Source: Bacteroides ndongoniae (GTDB lineage Bacteria; Bacteroidota; Bacteroidia; Bacteroidales; Bacteroidaceae). Taken from it: 64,000 nt of DNA. The translations under genes were made by a program, and so were the position numbers. Location of the stretch: positions 2,031,664-2,095,663 of the forward strand of contig NZ_FNVV01000014.1 in NCBI RefSeq assembly GCF_900108345.1, in the 5' to 3' direction. This document shows positions 43,084 to 51,639 of the stretch, in pieces (within the stretch, counting starts at the first letter, position 1; each line of letters opens with the position of its first letter). Under the pieces are notes generated by a model, which saw only the letters and a program-made list of their open reading frames with translations, was not told where the DNA came from and searched no databases.

Positions 43084-43099
43084 ACGTAACGGTTTACGT
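43084..43099. promoter_or_regulatory. Candidate LacI-family operator
   Basis: ACGTAACGGTTTACGT has 6-bp inverted arms (ACGTAA/TTACGT) around four bases, like LacI-family operators. It lies in the 183-bp gap between the aldo/keto reductase gene and the divergent LacI gene, about 45-60 bp upstream of the reductase -7 element. Confidence 0.6.
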
Positions 43100-43179
43100 A
43101 AAAAGAATTGTCTGTTTCGCTGGCTTTTCAGCCGAAAAGTGTTTTCTTTGCAACTGAAAAGAATCCCAACAACGCACCG

Positions 43180-44193
43180 ATGGCAAACCCGAAACATATC
43201 TCCCTGAAAGACCTGGCACGCGAGCTCGGCGTGTCGGTGCCTACCGTGTCGAGGGCGCTGAAGGACAGCCCCGAGATAAGTGCCGACCTGCGCGCCCGCG
43301 CCAAACAACTGGCACAGGAGCTGAACTACCGTCCCAATCCGTTCGCTATCAGCCTGCGCAAAAATGCTCCGCGCATCATCGGAGTCATTGTGCCGGACAT
43401 TGTCACCCATTTCTTTTCCTCCATCCTGAGCGGCATCGAGGATATGGCCATTGCCAACGGGTACTTTGTCATCATCACGACCTCGCACGAGTCGTACGAG
43501 CACGAAAAGAAGAACATCGAGAATCTGGTCAACATGCGTGTCGAAGGTATCATCGCCTGCCTGTCGCAGGAGACGACCGACTTCGGCCACTGGGCAGCAC
43601 TGGCCGACATCAACATGCCTGTCATCTTGTTCGACCGCGTATGCCTGACTGACATGTTCTCTACCGTCGTGGCCGACGGCGAACACTCTGCCCAGATGGC
43701 TACGCAGCACCTGCTGGACAACGGAAGCAAACGGGTGGCCTTCATCGGCGGTGCCAACCATCTGGACATCGTACGGCGAAGGAAACACGGCTACCTGGAA
43801 GCCTTGCGCGAGAACCGCATCCCCATACAGAAAGAGCTGGTGGTATGCCGCAAAATAGATTACGAAGAGGGGAAAATTGCTACTGAATCGTTGCTGTCAC
43901 TGCCCCAGCCTCCCGACGCCATATTGGCCATGAACGACACGCTTGCCTTTGCCGCTATGGAAGTCATCAAGAGTCACGGGCTACGCATCCCGCAGGATGT
44001 AGCCATCATCGGCTATACCGACGAACAGCACGCCAACTATGTAGAGCCCAAGTTGTCGGCCGTCTCACATCAGACCTACCGCATGGGCGAAACCGCCTGC
44101 CGCCTGCTGATAGACCGCATCAAGGGGGACAAAACCGTCAGACAGGTGGTAGTGCCCACCCGTCTGGAGATAAGAGAAAGCAGCATCAAGTAA
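43180..44193 (+). CDS. LacI-family transcriptional regulator of the fucose module
   Basis: This 337-aa regulator starts at ATG 43180 (MANPKHISLKDLARELGVSV). The N-terminal helix-turn-helix is KDLARELGVSVPTVSRALKD (10-29) with hinge YRPNPFAISLR, followed by a periplasmic-binding-protein-like sensor domain (IIGVIVPDIVTHFFSSIL, PDAILAMNDTLAFAAMEVI). It is divergent from the fucose catabolic unit and very likely controls it through the palindrome at 43084. The inducer is presumably fucose or a pathway intermediate. Confidence 0.93.
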   Translation: MANPKHISLKDLARELGVSVPTVSRALKDSPEISADLRARAKQLAQELNYRPNPFAISLRKNAPRIIGVIVPDIVTHFFSSILSGIEDMAIANGYFVIITTSHESYEHEKKNIENLVNMRVEGIIACLSQETTDFGHWAALADINMPVILFDRVCLTDMFSTVVADGEHSAQMATQHLLDNGSKRVAFIGGANHLDIVRRRKHGYLEALRENRIPIQKELVVCRKIDYEEGKIATESLLSLPQPPDAILAMNDTLAFAAMEVIKSHGLRIPQDVAIIGYTDEQHANYVEPKLSAVSHQTYRMGETACRLLIDRIKGDKTVRQVVVPTRLEIRESSIK

Positions 44194-44247
44194 TGGGTTG
44201 CCGCTGTGCGGCGCTCCTTTCCCCGATGCTGCCGTTTTCCGAAATTA

Positions 44248-44634
44248 TCAATCGTACAGATAGAACATCCGTTCCATCAGTTTCCACTTTTGTGAAGAAG
44301 TACTGCCGGGGGCACACTCCTGGAATCGGGCCACACAGTCTTCCCACTCCGCCTGACGAGGAAGATGCGCCAAACGCTCCATGGCCGAGTCCCAGTCGAA
44401 ATCGAGCGGAGTCTCGACTATCATGAACAGCTGGCTTCCCGAAATATAAATCTCCATCTCCAGGATTCCTACCGAACGGATGCCTTCCAAAATCTCGGGC
44501 CAGGCATTCTCCCGACTGTGGATTTCCCGGTATTCGGCTATCAGCTCCGGATTGTTCTTCAAACTTAGCGTCTGACAATAACGCTTCACAGGCACAGCAT
44601 GTTGTCTCGTTTTATAACCTTGATTGGGTTGCAT
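44248..44634 (-). CDS. L-rhamnose mutarotase-family sugar mutarotase (probably L-fucose mutarotase)
   Basis: This 128-aa protein has the RhaM (DUF718) pattern: RYCQTLSLKNNPELIAEYRE (18-37), SVGILEMEIYISGSQLFMIVE and WKLMERMFYLYD at the end. The family interconverts alpha and beta anomers of 6-deoxyhexoses. Because every neighbour points to L-fucose, an anomerase feeding the dehydrogenase is likely. It is convergent with the LacI gene, 54 bp apart. Confidence 0.88.
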   Translation of the reverse strand: MQPNQGYKTRQHAVPVKRYCQTLSLKNNPELIAEYREIHSRENAWPEILEGIRSVGILEMEIYISGSQLFMIVETPLDFDWDSAMERLAHLPRQAEWEDCVARFQECAPGSTSSQKWKLMERMFYLYD

Positions 44635-45099
44635 AAAAAATAATTTTAATTGATTATTTAAAATAACGGAAACGGAAGTAACAAAAAAAGAATTGCTCCT
44701 GCATCACAAGCATTCTCCCTGCCCGATACCCGGCCAATAAAAAGACGTACATCGGTGCATGTAGAACTGAAAACAGAAGAACATTCCCATTTTTTACTCC
44801 AGCCAATGGCTGGCAACAACACCTCACTGTGTTCTTCCTGATTCCGCGACATTCGGGTTATGATGAATGTAAAGTTAGGTCTTTCCTTTTGGATATACAA
44901 ATCTGCAACAAACTATTTGAACCGGAACAAGTACCCCCTTGTTCTTTCCCTTGCCGGCATGCTCTATGCAGACTTCCCAACTGTAGCATGCAGGCATCGG
45001 ACAAACAGGATATCACGAGTAAGAAAGAAATAAACCGAAGTCATTCTTGTTTAACAAGAAGAATGACTTCAGCTATTTATATTCTGACGCACGTTTTCA
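44635..45099. other. Non-coding gap between mutarotase and fucosidase genes
   Basis: No credible gene in 465 bp. It is AT-rich near the mutarotase start, without a clear TAnnTTTG element, and holds the fucosidase terminator at 45037-45070. Confidence 0.6.
45037..45070 (-). terminator. Terminator of the fucosidase gene
   Basis: GAAGTCATTCTT (45037-45048) and AAGAATGACTTC (45059-45070) form a perfect 12-bp stem with a 10-nt loop. On the minus strand a T-rich tract follows (TTTATTTCTTTCTT). Confidence 0.82.
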
Positions 45100-46740
45100 T
45101 TATTTCCTGATTCTGAACACCGGCGCAATCTCGTTCAGCCGCTTGGCGGGGAGCTCGATTTCCAGGCCGGCGGAGGTGCGGGTGAACTTCACTTTACCGT
45201 AGCCCAGCAGTTCGACTTTCTTTATCTCGTCGGGGTAGAGTTCGTTGCCGGCAGAGAGGGATTTCACAGTGACTTTACCATTCTCGGGCCATGCCAGAAC
45301 GGTGACATATAGGTATTTTTTGGTTTGTGTAAAGCGGATCTCCTGCGCTGTGGCCTGTCCGTAAGATCCTTCGTTGAAGCCCTGGGCATTGATTTTGATG
45401 TCGGCACTAGCAATGGGGCCTTCGCCGAATACTTTCCAGGGACGGGTGTCGTAAATGGCTTCCTTGTTGATATTCATCCAGTCGCCAAACTCGTTGAGGA
45501 TGGCTTCTTCTTTCTCGTCGAACGTACCGTCGGCGCGCAAGGGGACACTCAGCAGCAGATTGCCGTTCTTGCTGACTACGTCCATCAGCAGTTTCACTAC
45601 GTTGGCAGCAGACTTGTAGCCGTTGTTCTCGTAGATAGAGGTATTGTAGTGCCAGCCACCGATGCAGGTACAGGTCTGCCACGGCTCGGCGACGATTTCA
45701 TTGGGCGCGCCGCGTTCCACGTCCCATACCAGAGCTTTGCGTTGGTTCTCGTCGAGTATCTTGCCGAACATAACGGCTTCCAGCTTACCCTTGTGGGTGG
45801 CCATGCTGTGGTTGTAGAAGTGGGCGGCTATTTTCAGTCCGGCGTCGCTGATGGGATAGAACGGGGCTACCGTCACATCGAAGTACAGCATGTCGGGATT
45901 GTAGCGGTTGATGACGTCGAGTGTACGGTTGTAGAAGTTTGTGACGTACTTCTGTGTGGGGATGCAGACTCCGTTTCCCCAGGCCCACTGGCTGTGAATC
46001 ATGCCGTTATCCCAGCTGTTCTTGCTCAAGGGATGGTTCTGGGCGTAGAGGTCCTGCGGGTCGTAACCTTCCCACCACTTGCCTTTGCCATCTTCCTTGG
46101 TCAGCTTGCCGTCGTAGGGAATGCCTTTCTTGGGGCCCTTCGTGTCGTGACGCTGCGAGGGTTCGTACCAGCTCCAGGCGTGGTCGGCATGCAGGCTGAC
46201 GCCGAAATAGAGGCCATGCTTGCGAGCTGCCTTGGCCCAACCTTCGAGGATGTCCTGCTTCGGACCCATGTTCACCGAGTTCCAAGGCTGATACTGGCTG
46301 TCCCACAAGTCGAAGTTGTCGTGATGGTTACCCAGGGCGAAAAAGTATTGAGCACCTATCTTCTTATAGAATCCGACCAGCTTGTCGGGATCCCACTTTT
46401 CGGCCTTGAACAGGGGAATGATATCCTTGAAGCCTACCTCGGACGGGTGACCGTAGTTCTTCACGTGGTAATTATACTCGTTGGAGCCTTCCATATAGAG
46501 GCTGCGCGCCATCCAGTCGCCGGAGCCTTCGACGCATTGCGGTCCCCAGTGCGCCCAGATGCCGAACTTGACATTGCGGAACCATTCGGGTACCTGATAG
46601 TTTTCCAGCGACTGCCACGTGGGCTCAAATTTGCCGGTCATCATCGGCTCGTCCTGCTCGGACACGGGTACTTGATAATTCTGTGCCGAAGCAACGCTGG
46701 CTGAAAATAGTAATGAGAATAGCAGAATCTTGTTCTTCAT
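45100..46740 (-). CDS. GH29 alpha-L-fucosidase
   Basis: This 546-aa secreted enzyme should release terminal L-fucose from glycans. The start at 46740 gives a clear signal peptide (MKNKILLFSLLFSASVASA). GH29 motifs include WFRNVKFGIWAHWGPQCV, IGAQYFFALGNHHDNFDLWD and YNPDMLYFDVTVAP, where Asp288 matches the nucleophile position. A beta-sandwich follows, ending LNEIAPVFRIRK. It is divergent from the AraC gene and adjacent to the fucose module. Linkage preference is not readable. Confidence 0.94.
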   Translation of the reverse strand: MKNKILLFSLLFSASVASAQNYQVPVSEQDEPMMTGKFEPTWQSLENYQVPEWFRNVKFGIWAHWGPQCVEGSGDWMARSLYMEGSNEYNYHVKNYGHPSEVGFKDIIPLFKAEKWDPDKLVGFYKKIGAQYFFALGNHHDNFDLWDSQYQPWNSVNMGPKQDILEGWAKAARKHGLYFGVSLHADHAWSWYEPSQRHDTKGPKKGIPYDGKLTKEDGKGKWWEGYDPQDLYAQNHPLSKNSWDNGMIHSQWAWGNGVCIPTQKYVTNFYNRTLDVINRYNPDMLYFDVTVAPFYPISDAGLKIAAHFYNHSMATHKGKLEAVMFGKILDENQRKALVWDVERGAPNEIVAEPWQTCTCIGGWHYNTSIYENNGYKSAANVVKLLMDVVSKNGNLLLSVPLRADGTFDEKEEAILNEFGDWMNINKEAIYDTRPWKVFGEGPIASADIKINAQGFNEGSYGQATAQEIRFTQTKKYLYVTVLAWPENGKVTVKSLSAGNELYPDEIKKVELLGYGKVKFTRTSAGLEIELPAKRLNEIAPVFRIRK

Positions 46741-46790
46741 AAGTAGTGTTCTGTTTTGGGTTAATTGAATCGGGTTATAATTTGACAGCA

Positions 46791-46798
46791 CAAAAATA
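46791..46798 (-). promoter_or_regulatory. -7 element of the fucosidase gene
   Basis: TATTTTTG on the minus strand, 50 bp before the start codon; no TTTG at the usual distance, consistent with activator dependence. Confidence 0.55.
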
Positions 46799-46925
46799 CA
46801 CAATAAGGTCAGAACTATGATAGAACATTTTCGACCATATATAGCACAAAACCGACAATCTTAGCAGTTTTTATCCGAATCGATAGAACAAAAGCGACAA
46901 AAGCTTGCACTATTCCGATATTTTC

Positions 46926-46956
46926 TTTGATAGTTACAACAGAAAAACTACCTTTA
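46926..46956 (+). promoter_or_regulatory. Promoter of the AraC-type regulator
   Basis: TTTG (46926-46929), 19 nt and TACCTTTA (46949-46956, seven of eight positions if the last is scored), 28 bp before the start codon. Confidence 0.6.
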
Positions 46957-46984
46957 CCCCAGATTTTCAAACACAACAAATACC

Positions 46985-47842
46985 ATGAAAACATCTATCG
47001 ACCAACTACATCCGCTGGTTCTCAACGTCGGCCTGGCCATACACAATGCCGACTGGAACTGGAAGAATGTCAACAGCCCTTTCATGCGGCTGTACTACGT
47101 CACCGACGGGCAAGCGCAAATCGAGCTTCCTACGGGTACCTACCTGCTGAAGCCCAACCACATGTATTGCATCCCGGCCTTCACGAGTCACAGCTACATC
47201 TGCAACTCCTACTTCTGCCACTACTACTTACATATATATGAAGAGCACCGGCAGGAAAGCTGCTTCTTCGATGAATGGGACATGCCTGTGGAAATTCCGG
47301 GTACCGAACTCGACCTGTACCTCTTCAAACGACTCTGCACCATCAATCCGCACATGAGTCTGCCGAAGTCCGACCCGACGTCGTACGACAACAACCCCAC
47401 ACTGCTGCAAAACGTGATGAAGAACAAGCAACGCGCCCTCTGCGACAAAATAGAGTCGCGAGGCATCGTCTACCAGCTGTTGTCGCACTTCGTCAAGCGC
47501 GCGCAGGAGAAGATAAAGAGCAAGGACGAGCGGGTGCGCACGGCCATCACCTACATCCACAACCACCTGTACGAGATGATCGACCTCGACGCACTAGCCG
47601 ATGACTCCTGCCTGTCGAAGGACCACTTCAGCCGCCTCTTCAAGCACGAGACGGGCGTCAGTCCCTTACAGTACATCAACCAGAAGAAGATTGAAAAGGC
47701 GCAGCTGATGCTCGTCACCAGCAACATGCCGGTGAAAAATATCGCCTCGTCGCTGGCGTTCGACAATTATTCGTACTTCAACCGCCTGTTCAAGAAGATG
47801 ACGGGCGTCACCCCGCAGGAGTACCGCAGTTCGTACCACTGA
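46985..47842 (+). CDS. AraC-family transcriptional regulator next to the fucosidase gene
   Basis: This 285-aa protein has a cupin-like N-terminal sensor (MRLYYVTDGQAQIELPTGTY, LKPNHMYCIPAFTSHSY) and a C-terminal AraC DNA-binding domain (about 185-285) with both helix-turn-helices: DLDALADDSCLSKDHFSRLF and VKNIASSLAFDNYSYFNRLF. It is divergent from the GH29 gene and probably activates it in response to a sugar. Confidence 0.92.
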   Translation: MKTSIDQLHPLVLNVGLAIHNADWNWKNVNSPFMRLYYVTDGQAQIELPTGTYLLKPNHMYCIPAFTSHSYICNSYFCHYYLHIYEEHRQESCFFDEWDMPVEIPGTELDLYLFKRLCTINPHMSLPKSDPTSYDNNPTLLQNVMKNKQRALCDKIESRGIVYQLLSHFVKRAQEKIKSKDERVRTAITYIHNHLYEMIDLDALADDSCLSKDHFSRLFKHETGVSPLQYINQKKIEKAQLMLVTSNMPVKNIASSLAFDNYSYFNRLFKKMTGVTPQEYRSSYH

Positions 47843-48067
47843 TGTCAAAGTGACACTTTGCATTTTCCGGCGGTCGAGAATCGTGTTTTTCGGACCGCCG
47901 GCAAGGCTGGTGCCGATTTTCGAAGCGCGTAGTATTCATCCTCCTGGCATACAGCGCGATAGCAAAATCCGGACATTTCAGCCAGCGAACAGACAGCCGG
48001 AAAGCAGCACAAAAGCACCGTTTTTCAGCATCGGAAGCAGCGTTTTCCTCCGAAAACGGGGCACGCT

Positions 48068-48155
48068 CCCGAGCCGCGCAAGTGTGGAAGGCGAGCCGTG
48101 CAAGTGTCGCTCGCGAGCCGTACAGGCCATCCGCACGAGCCGTGCAAGCGTTCAA
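48068..48155. repeat. Array E: four 22-bp units
   Basis: Units start at 48068, 48090, 48112 and 48134, core CAAGTGT orientation; unit 3 has a diverged core. It lies in the 492-bp convergent gap between the AraC gene and yaaA, in which no gene or clear terminator was seen. Confidence 0.82.
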
Positions 48156-48334
48156 GAGTCCGAAAGTGCATATTTTCCGCATACAACACTTGTATTCGCG
48201 CATGTTTATGCAGGTTTTCAGCCTCAACGGCTTCTATTTCGAAAGATTTGCACGAAGGCCGTGTCAGCAAACAAAGCCAATATCGAACATTTTGAAAGCC
48301 AAACGGTTTTAAGCGTGACACGGCGGTTTCCGCA

Positions 48335-49099
48335 TCAGCCTATCGTGAAGAGCCAGCGGTCGGGCGTGCTACGTTCTTCGTCGAAGGCAAAGCCCTCCCA
48401 CTCGAAAGCACGCAGTCCGTCGGGCGAATCGATGCGGTTCTTCAGCAGGTAGCGCGTCATCTCGCCGCGGCACATTTTGGCGTAGACTACGACTGTCTTC
48501 AACCGTCCGTCCTTCCACACCTGGAAGTCGGGCGTCACGACCAGTACTTCGGATTCGACACGCTTCCAGTCGAAGAGATCCTTCATCTCGCTGCTCGCCA
48601 GGTTGACCAGTACCCCACCCTGCCGGCGGATGTCGTCGATGAAGACGTCAGTCAGCAGCGGTTTCCAGTAGTCGAACATCGTGATGCCACCGTTCGCCGC
48701 CAGACGCACATCGCCCTCCAGGCGGTAAGGCCGGATGCCGTCGAGCGGGCGCAGCAGTCCATAGAGGAACGAAGTGATACGCAGGTGTTCCTGCGCAAAG
48801 AGGAAGTCATCGGTTGTGAAGTCGGCAGGAGCGATGCGCTTGAACACCACGCCCGTATAGGCACCGATGGCAGGCATCGGGCGGTTGTCTTCGGAGCAGA
48901 AGTCGTGGTAGCGCAAGCGGTTTTCGGCAGCAATCTTCGCATTGACACGCAGCAAGCCCTCCAGCTCGGCAGCCGGATATTGCGACAGTTCGAGCGCCGT
49001 GTGCAGCGCCTCGCCGGCAAAGCGGGGTTCGGACACGGCAGGCACGTTCAGCGCACAGCGTGCAGCCATGGTTTTGGCACAGGATATGAATGTAAGCAT
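48335..49099 (-). CDS. yaaA: YaaA/DUF328 peroxide-stress family protein
   Basis: This 254-aa protein matches the YaaA family: an N-terminal MLTFISCAKTM, AIGAYTGVVFKRI, LRITSFLYGLLRPLDGIRPYRLE and the C-terminal VVVYAKMCRGEMTRYLLKN. In E. coli YaaA lowers intracellular iron and protects DNA from peroxide; it binds DNA. The start at 49099 is supported by the family N-terminus and a -7 element 41 bp upstream. Confidence 0.93.
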   Translation of the reverse strand: MLTFISCAKTMAARCALNVPAVSEPRFAGEALHTALELSQYPAAELEGLLRVNAKIAAENRLRYHDFCSEDNRPMPAIGAYTGVVFKRIAPADFTTDDFLFAQEHLRITSFLYGLLRPLDGIRPYRLEGDVRLAANGGITMFDYWKPLLTDVFIDDIRRQGGVLVNLASSEMKDLFDWKRVESEVLVVTPDFQVWKDGRLKTVVVYAKMCRGEMTRYLLKNRIDSPDGLRAFEWEGFAFDEERSTPDRWLFTIG

Positions 49100-49140
49100 A
49101 CGGTAAAAGTTTTTAAGTTTCGGTAAAGCCGGAACGTTAA

Positions 49141-49169
49141 CAAAAGTATCGGTTCGATGCATAGACAAA
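49141..49169 (-). promoter_or_regulatory. Promoter of yaaA
   Basis: Minus-strand TTTG (49169-49166), 17 nt and TACTTTTG (49148-49141). Confidence 0.55.
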
Positions 49170-49227
49170 TCGGGCGGCAACCCCAAACCTACATGGTATT
49201 GCCGCCCGACGTCAACATACGTTCAAC

Positions 49228-49410
49228 TTATTTTTCAGCAGGTGCCCATTTGCAGCGAACCGGAGAAACGATTGCACCCTCTTCTTTCAGCTGCTTCATC
49301 GCCTTGTCCACTTCCTTGCGGTCAAGTCCGCTCAGTTCTGCTATTTTACCTGCATTCAGAGGAGTTCCGGCCTCTTTCATTGTTGCCAACACTTGTTCTT
49401 TTACGTCCAT
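49228..49410 (-). CDS. Small winged-helix-type DNA-binding protein (60 aa)
   Basis: The 60-aa product [20 protein letters not shown] followed by [20 protein letters not shown] has the spacing of a helix-turn-helix, and the end [20 protein letters not shown] fits a short wing. It is probably a regulator or an accessory DNA-binding protein. It lies 10 bp after a Cys-rich small gene on the same strand, so the two are co-transcribed. Confidence 0.75.
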   Translation of the reverse strand: MDVKEQVLATMKEAGTPLNAGKIAELSGLDRKEVDKAMKQLKEEGAIVSPVRCKWAPAEK

Positions 49411-49420
49411 AATTCCAATT

Positions 49421-49627
49421 TTAATAGTTATTGTTTCTTATTTCCAATGTAATGTCCATATAAGTCCGTTTCCCCTCGATATAGTCGGCATAAAGCGTTT
49501 CCGCATCTTTCCCTTTCAGAACATGGCATTTGCCGCATAATTCGCAATTGTGCAGACACTTCCACGCATCGGCAACGAAGGCTCTGCGCTCTTCTCGGGT
49601 CGAGTGTGCTATATCCGGAGGTGTCAT
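49421..49627 (-). CDS. Small Cys-rich protein (68 aa)
   Basis: The 68-aa product contains [16 protein letters not shown] (residues 24-39), a Cys-x3-Cys-x2-Cys-x2-Cys-His cluster suited to binding zinc or an Fe-S centre. The remainder is charged and helical. I do not recognise the family. It has its own promoter and precedes the 60-aa DNA-binding protein gene, so the two may work together. Confidence 0.72.
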   Translation of the reverse strand: MTPPDIAHSTREERRAFVADAWKCLHNCELCGKCHVLKGKDAETLYADYIEGKRTYMDITLEIRNNNY

Positions 49628-49654
49628 GGGCTATATCATACATTCATTGTTTTG

Positions 49655-49686
49655 CAAATATAACGAAAGGTCTGCGCACAAGCAAA
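49655..49686 (-). promoter_or_regulatory. Promoter of the two small genes
   Basis: Minus-strand TTTG (49686-49683), 20 nt and TATATTTG (49662-49655), 28 bp before the start codon. Confidence 0.65.
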
Positions 49687-49882
49687 CAAAAAACACATTT
49701 TCGGCTACGAACCCTCGCTGTCCGAATGCCCCGTCTGCCCATTTCTGCTCCTTACGGAAAGATTTCGTGGCCTTTTTCATCCTTGTTTCAAGACTTTTTG
49801 CTACCTTTACAACTTGTTGGGGAAATGGGCTCTTTTCGCCCCCCGACACCCGAGACTGGAAAAAGAAAAAACAATATATAAA

Positions 49883-51598
49883 ATGACTCACAAATGGAAT
49901 TATTTACCCATCACACCCGAACAGGCAGAGACAAGCCAGACACTGGCCCGGGAACTGGGCATTAACCCCATACTGGGACGACTGCTCGTGGAAAGGGGAA
50001 TAACGACGGCTGCCGCCGCACGGAAATTCTTCCGCCCACAACTGCCCGAACTCTACGACCCCTTCCTGATGAAAGACATGGACGTGGCCGTAGCGCGCCT
50101 GAACAAGGCAATGGGAAAGAAAGAAAGGATACTGATTTACGGAGACTACGACGTAGACGGCACCACAGCCGTGGCACTGGTCTACAAGTTTATTCAACAG
50201 TTCTACTCGAACATCGACTATTACATCCCCGACCGCTACAACGAAGGTTACGGGGTGTCCTACAAAGGAGTGGACTACGCCGTGGAGACGGGCGTCAAAC
50301 TCATCATCGTGCTCGACTGCGGCATCAAGGCTGTGGACGAGATAGCCTATGCCCGCGAGAAAGGCATCGACTTCATCATCTGCGACCATCACGTGCCCGA
50401 TGACGTGCTACCACCTGCTGTAGCCATACTCAACGCCAAACGCTTCGACAACACCTACCCCTACGAGCACCTCTCGGGCTGCGGCGTAGGATTCAAGTTC
50501 ATGCAGGCGTTTGCCATCAGCAACGGCATCGAGTTCCACCACCTCATCCCCCTGCTCGACCTTGTGGCCGTCAGCATCGCTTCGGACATCGTCCCTATCA
50601 TGGGCGAGAACCGCATACTGGCCTTCCACGGCCTGAAGCAGCTGAACAGCAACCCTAGCGTCGGGCTAAAGGCCATCATCGACGTGTGCGGACTGGCCGA
50701 CAAGGAAATCACCGTCAGCGACATCGTCTTCAAGATAGGCCCTCGCATCAACGCGTCGGGACGCATACAGAACGGTAAGGAAGCCGTCGACCTGCTCACC
50801 GAGAAAGACTTTTCCGCTGCCCTCGAAAAAGCCGGACAAATCAACCAATACAACGAGACCCGCAAGGACCTCGACAAGAACATGACCGAAGAGGCCAACG
50901 CCATCGTCTCCGGACTCGACGGACTGGCCGATCGCCACTCCATCGTCCTCTACAACGAAGCCTGGCACAAGGGAGTCATCGGCATCGTGGCTTCGCGCCT
51001 CACCGAAATCTACTTCCGCCCCGCCGTAGTGTTGACACGCACCAACGACCTGGCCACCGGTTCGGCACGCTCCGTATCGGGTTTCGACGTCTACAAAGCC
51101 ATCGAATACTGCCGCGACCTGCTCGAAAACTTTGGCGGGCACACCTATGCAGCCGGCCTCTCGATGAAGGTAGAGAATGTTCCCCTCTTCACCCGGCGGT
51201 TCGAAGAGTTTGTGGCGCAGAACATCCGTCCCGAACAGATGAGCTCCATCATCGATATCGACGCCGAAATCGACTTCAAGGACATCACGCCCCGCTTCTT
51301 CAACGACCTGAAGAAGTTCAACCCCTTCGGTCCCGAGAATACCAAGCCCATATTCTGTACGCACAACGTCTACGACTATGGCACCAGCAAGGTAGTGGGA
51401 CGCGACCAGGAGCACATCAAGCTGGAACTGGTGGACAACAAGTCGAACAACGTGATGAACGGCATTGCCTTCGGACAGAGCTCGCACGTGCGCTACATCA
51501 AGACCAAGCGCTCGTTCGACATCTGCTACACCATCGAGGAGAACACCCACAAGCGTGGCGAAGTACAGCTTCAGATCGAAGACATCAAGCCCAACTGA
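49883..51598 (+). CDS. recJ: Single-stranded-DNA-specific exonuclease
   Basis: This 571-aa 5'-3' exonuclease acts in recombination and repair. DHH-family motifs are LIYGDYDVDGTTA (84-96), VLDCGI, IICDHHVPDD (166-175, the DHH motif) and the DHHA1 loop FGGHTYAAGLSM. The start at 49883 (MTHKWNYLPITPEQA) removes 23 upstream residues not found in the family. A TACCTTTA element lies at 49802. recQ follows 41 bp downstream, so the partner helicase and nuclease of the RecFOR-type pathway are co-transcribed. Confidence 0.95.
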   Translation: MTHKWNYLPITPEQAETSQTLARELGINPILGRLLVERGITTAAAARKFFRPQLPELYDPFLMKDMDVAVARLNKAMGKKERILIYGDYDVDGTTAVALVYKFIQQFYSNIDYYIPDRYNEGYGVSYKGVDYAVETGVKLIIVLDCGIKAVDEIAYAREKGIDFIICDHHVPDDVLPPAVAILNAKRFDNTYPYEHLSGCGVGFKFMQAFAISNGIEFHHLIPLLDLVAVSIASDIVPIMGENRILAFHGLKQLNSNPSVGLKAIIDVCGLADKEITVSDIVFKIGPRINASGRIQNGKEAVDLLTEKDFSAALEKAGQINQYNETRKDLDKNMTEEANAIVSGLDGLADRHSIVLYNEAWHKGVIGIVASRLTEIYFRPAVVLTRTNDLATGSARSVSGFDVYKAIEYCRDLLENFGGHTYAAGLSMKVENVPLFTRRFEEFVAQNIRPEQMSSIIDIDAEIDFKDITPRFFNDLKKFNPFGPENTKPIFCTHNVYDYGTSKVVGRDQEHIKLELVDNKSNNVMNGIAFGQSSHVRYIKTKRSFDICYTIEENTHKRGEVQLQIEDIKPN

Positions 51599-51639
51599 GC
51601 CCTTGTGAAACCATTTATAACCCATAGTCCGGCAACCGT

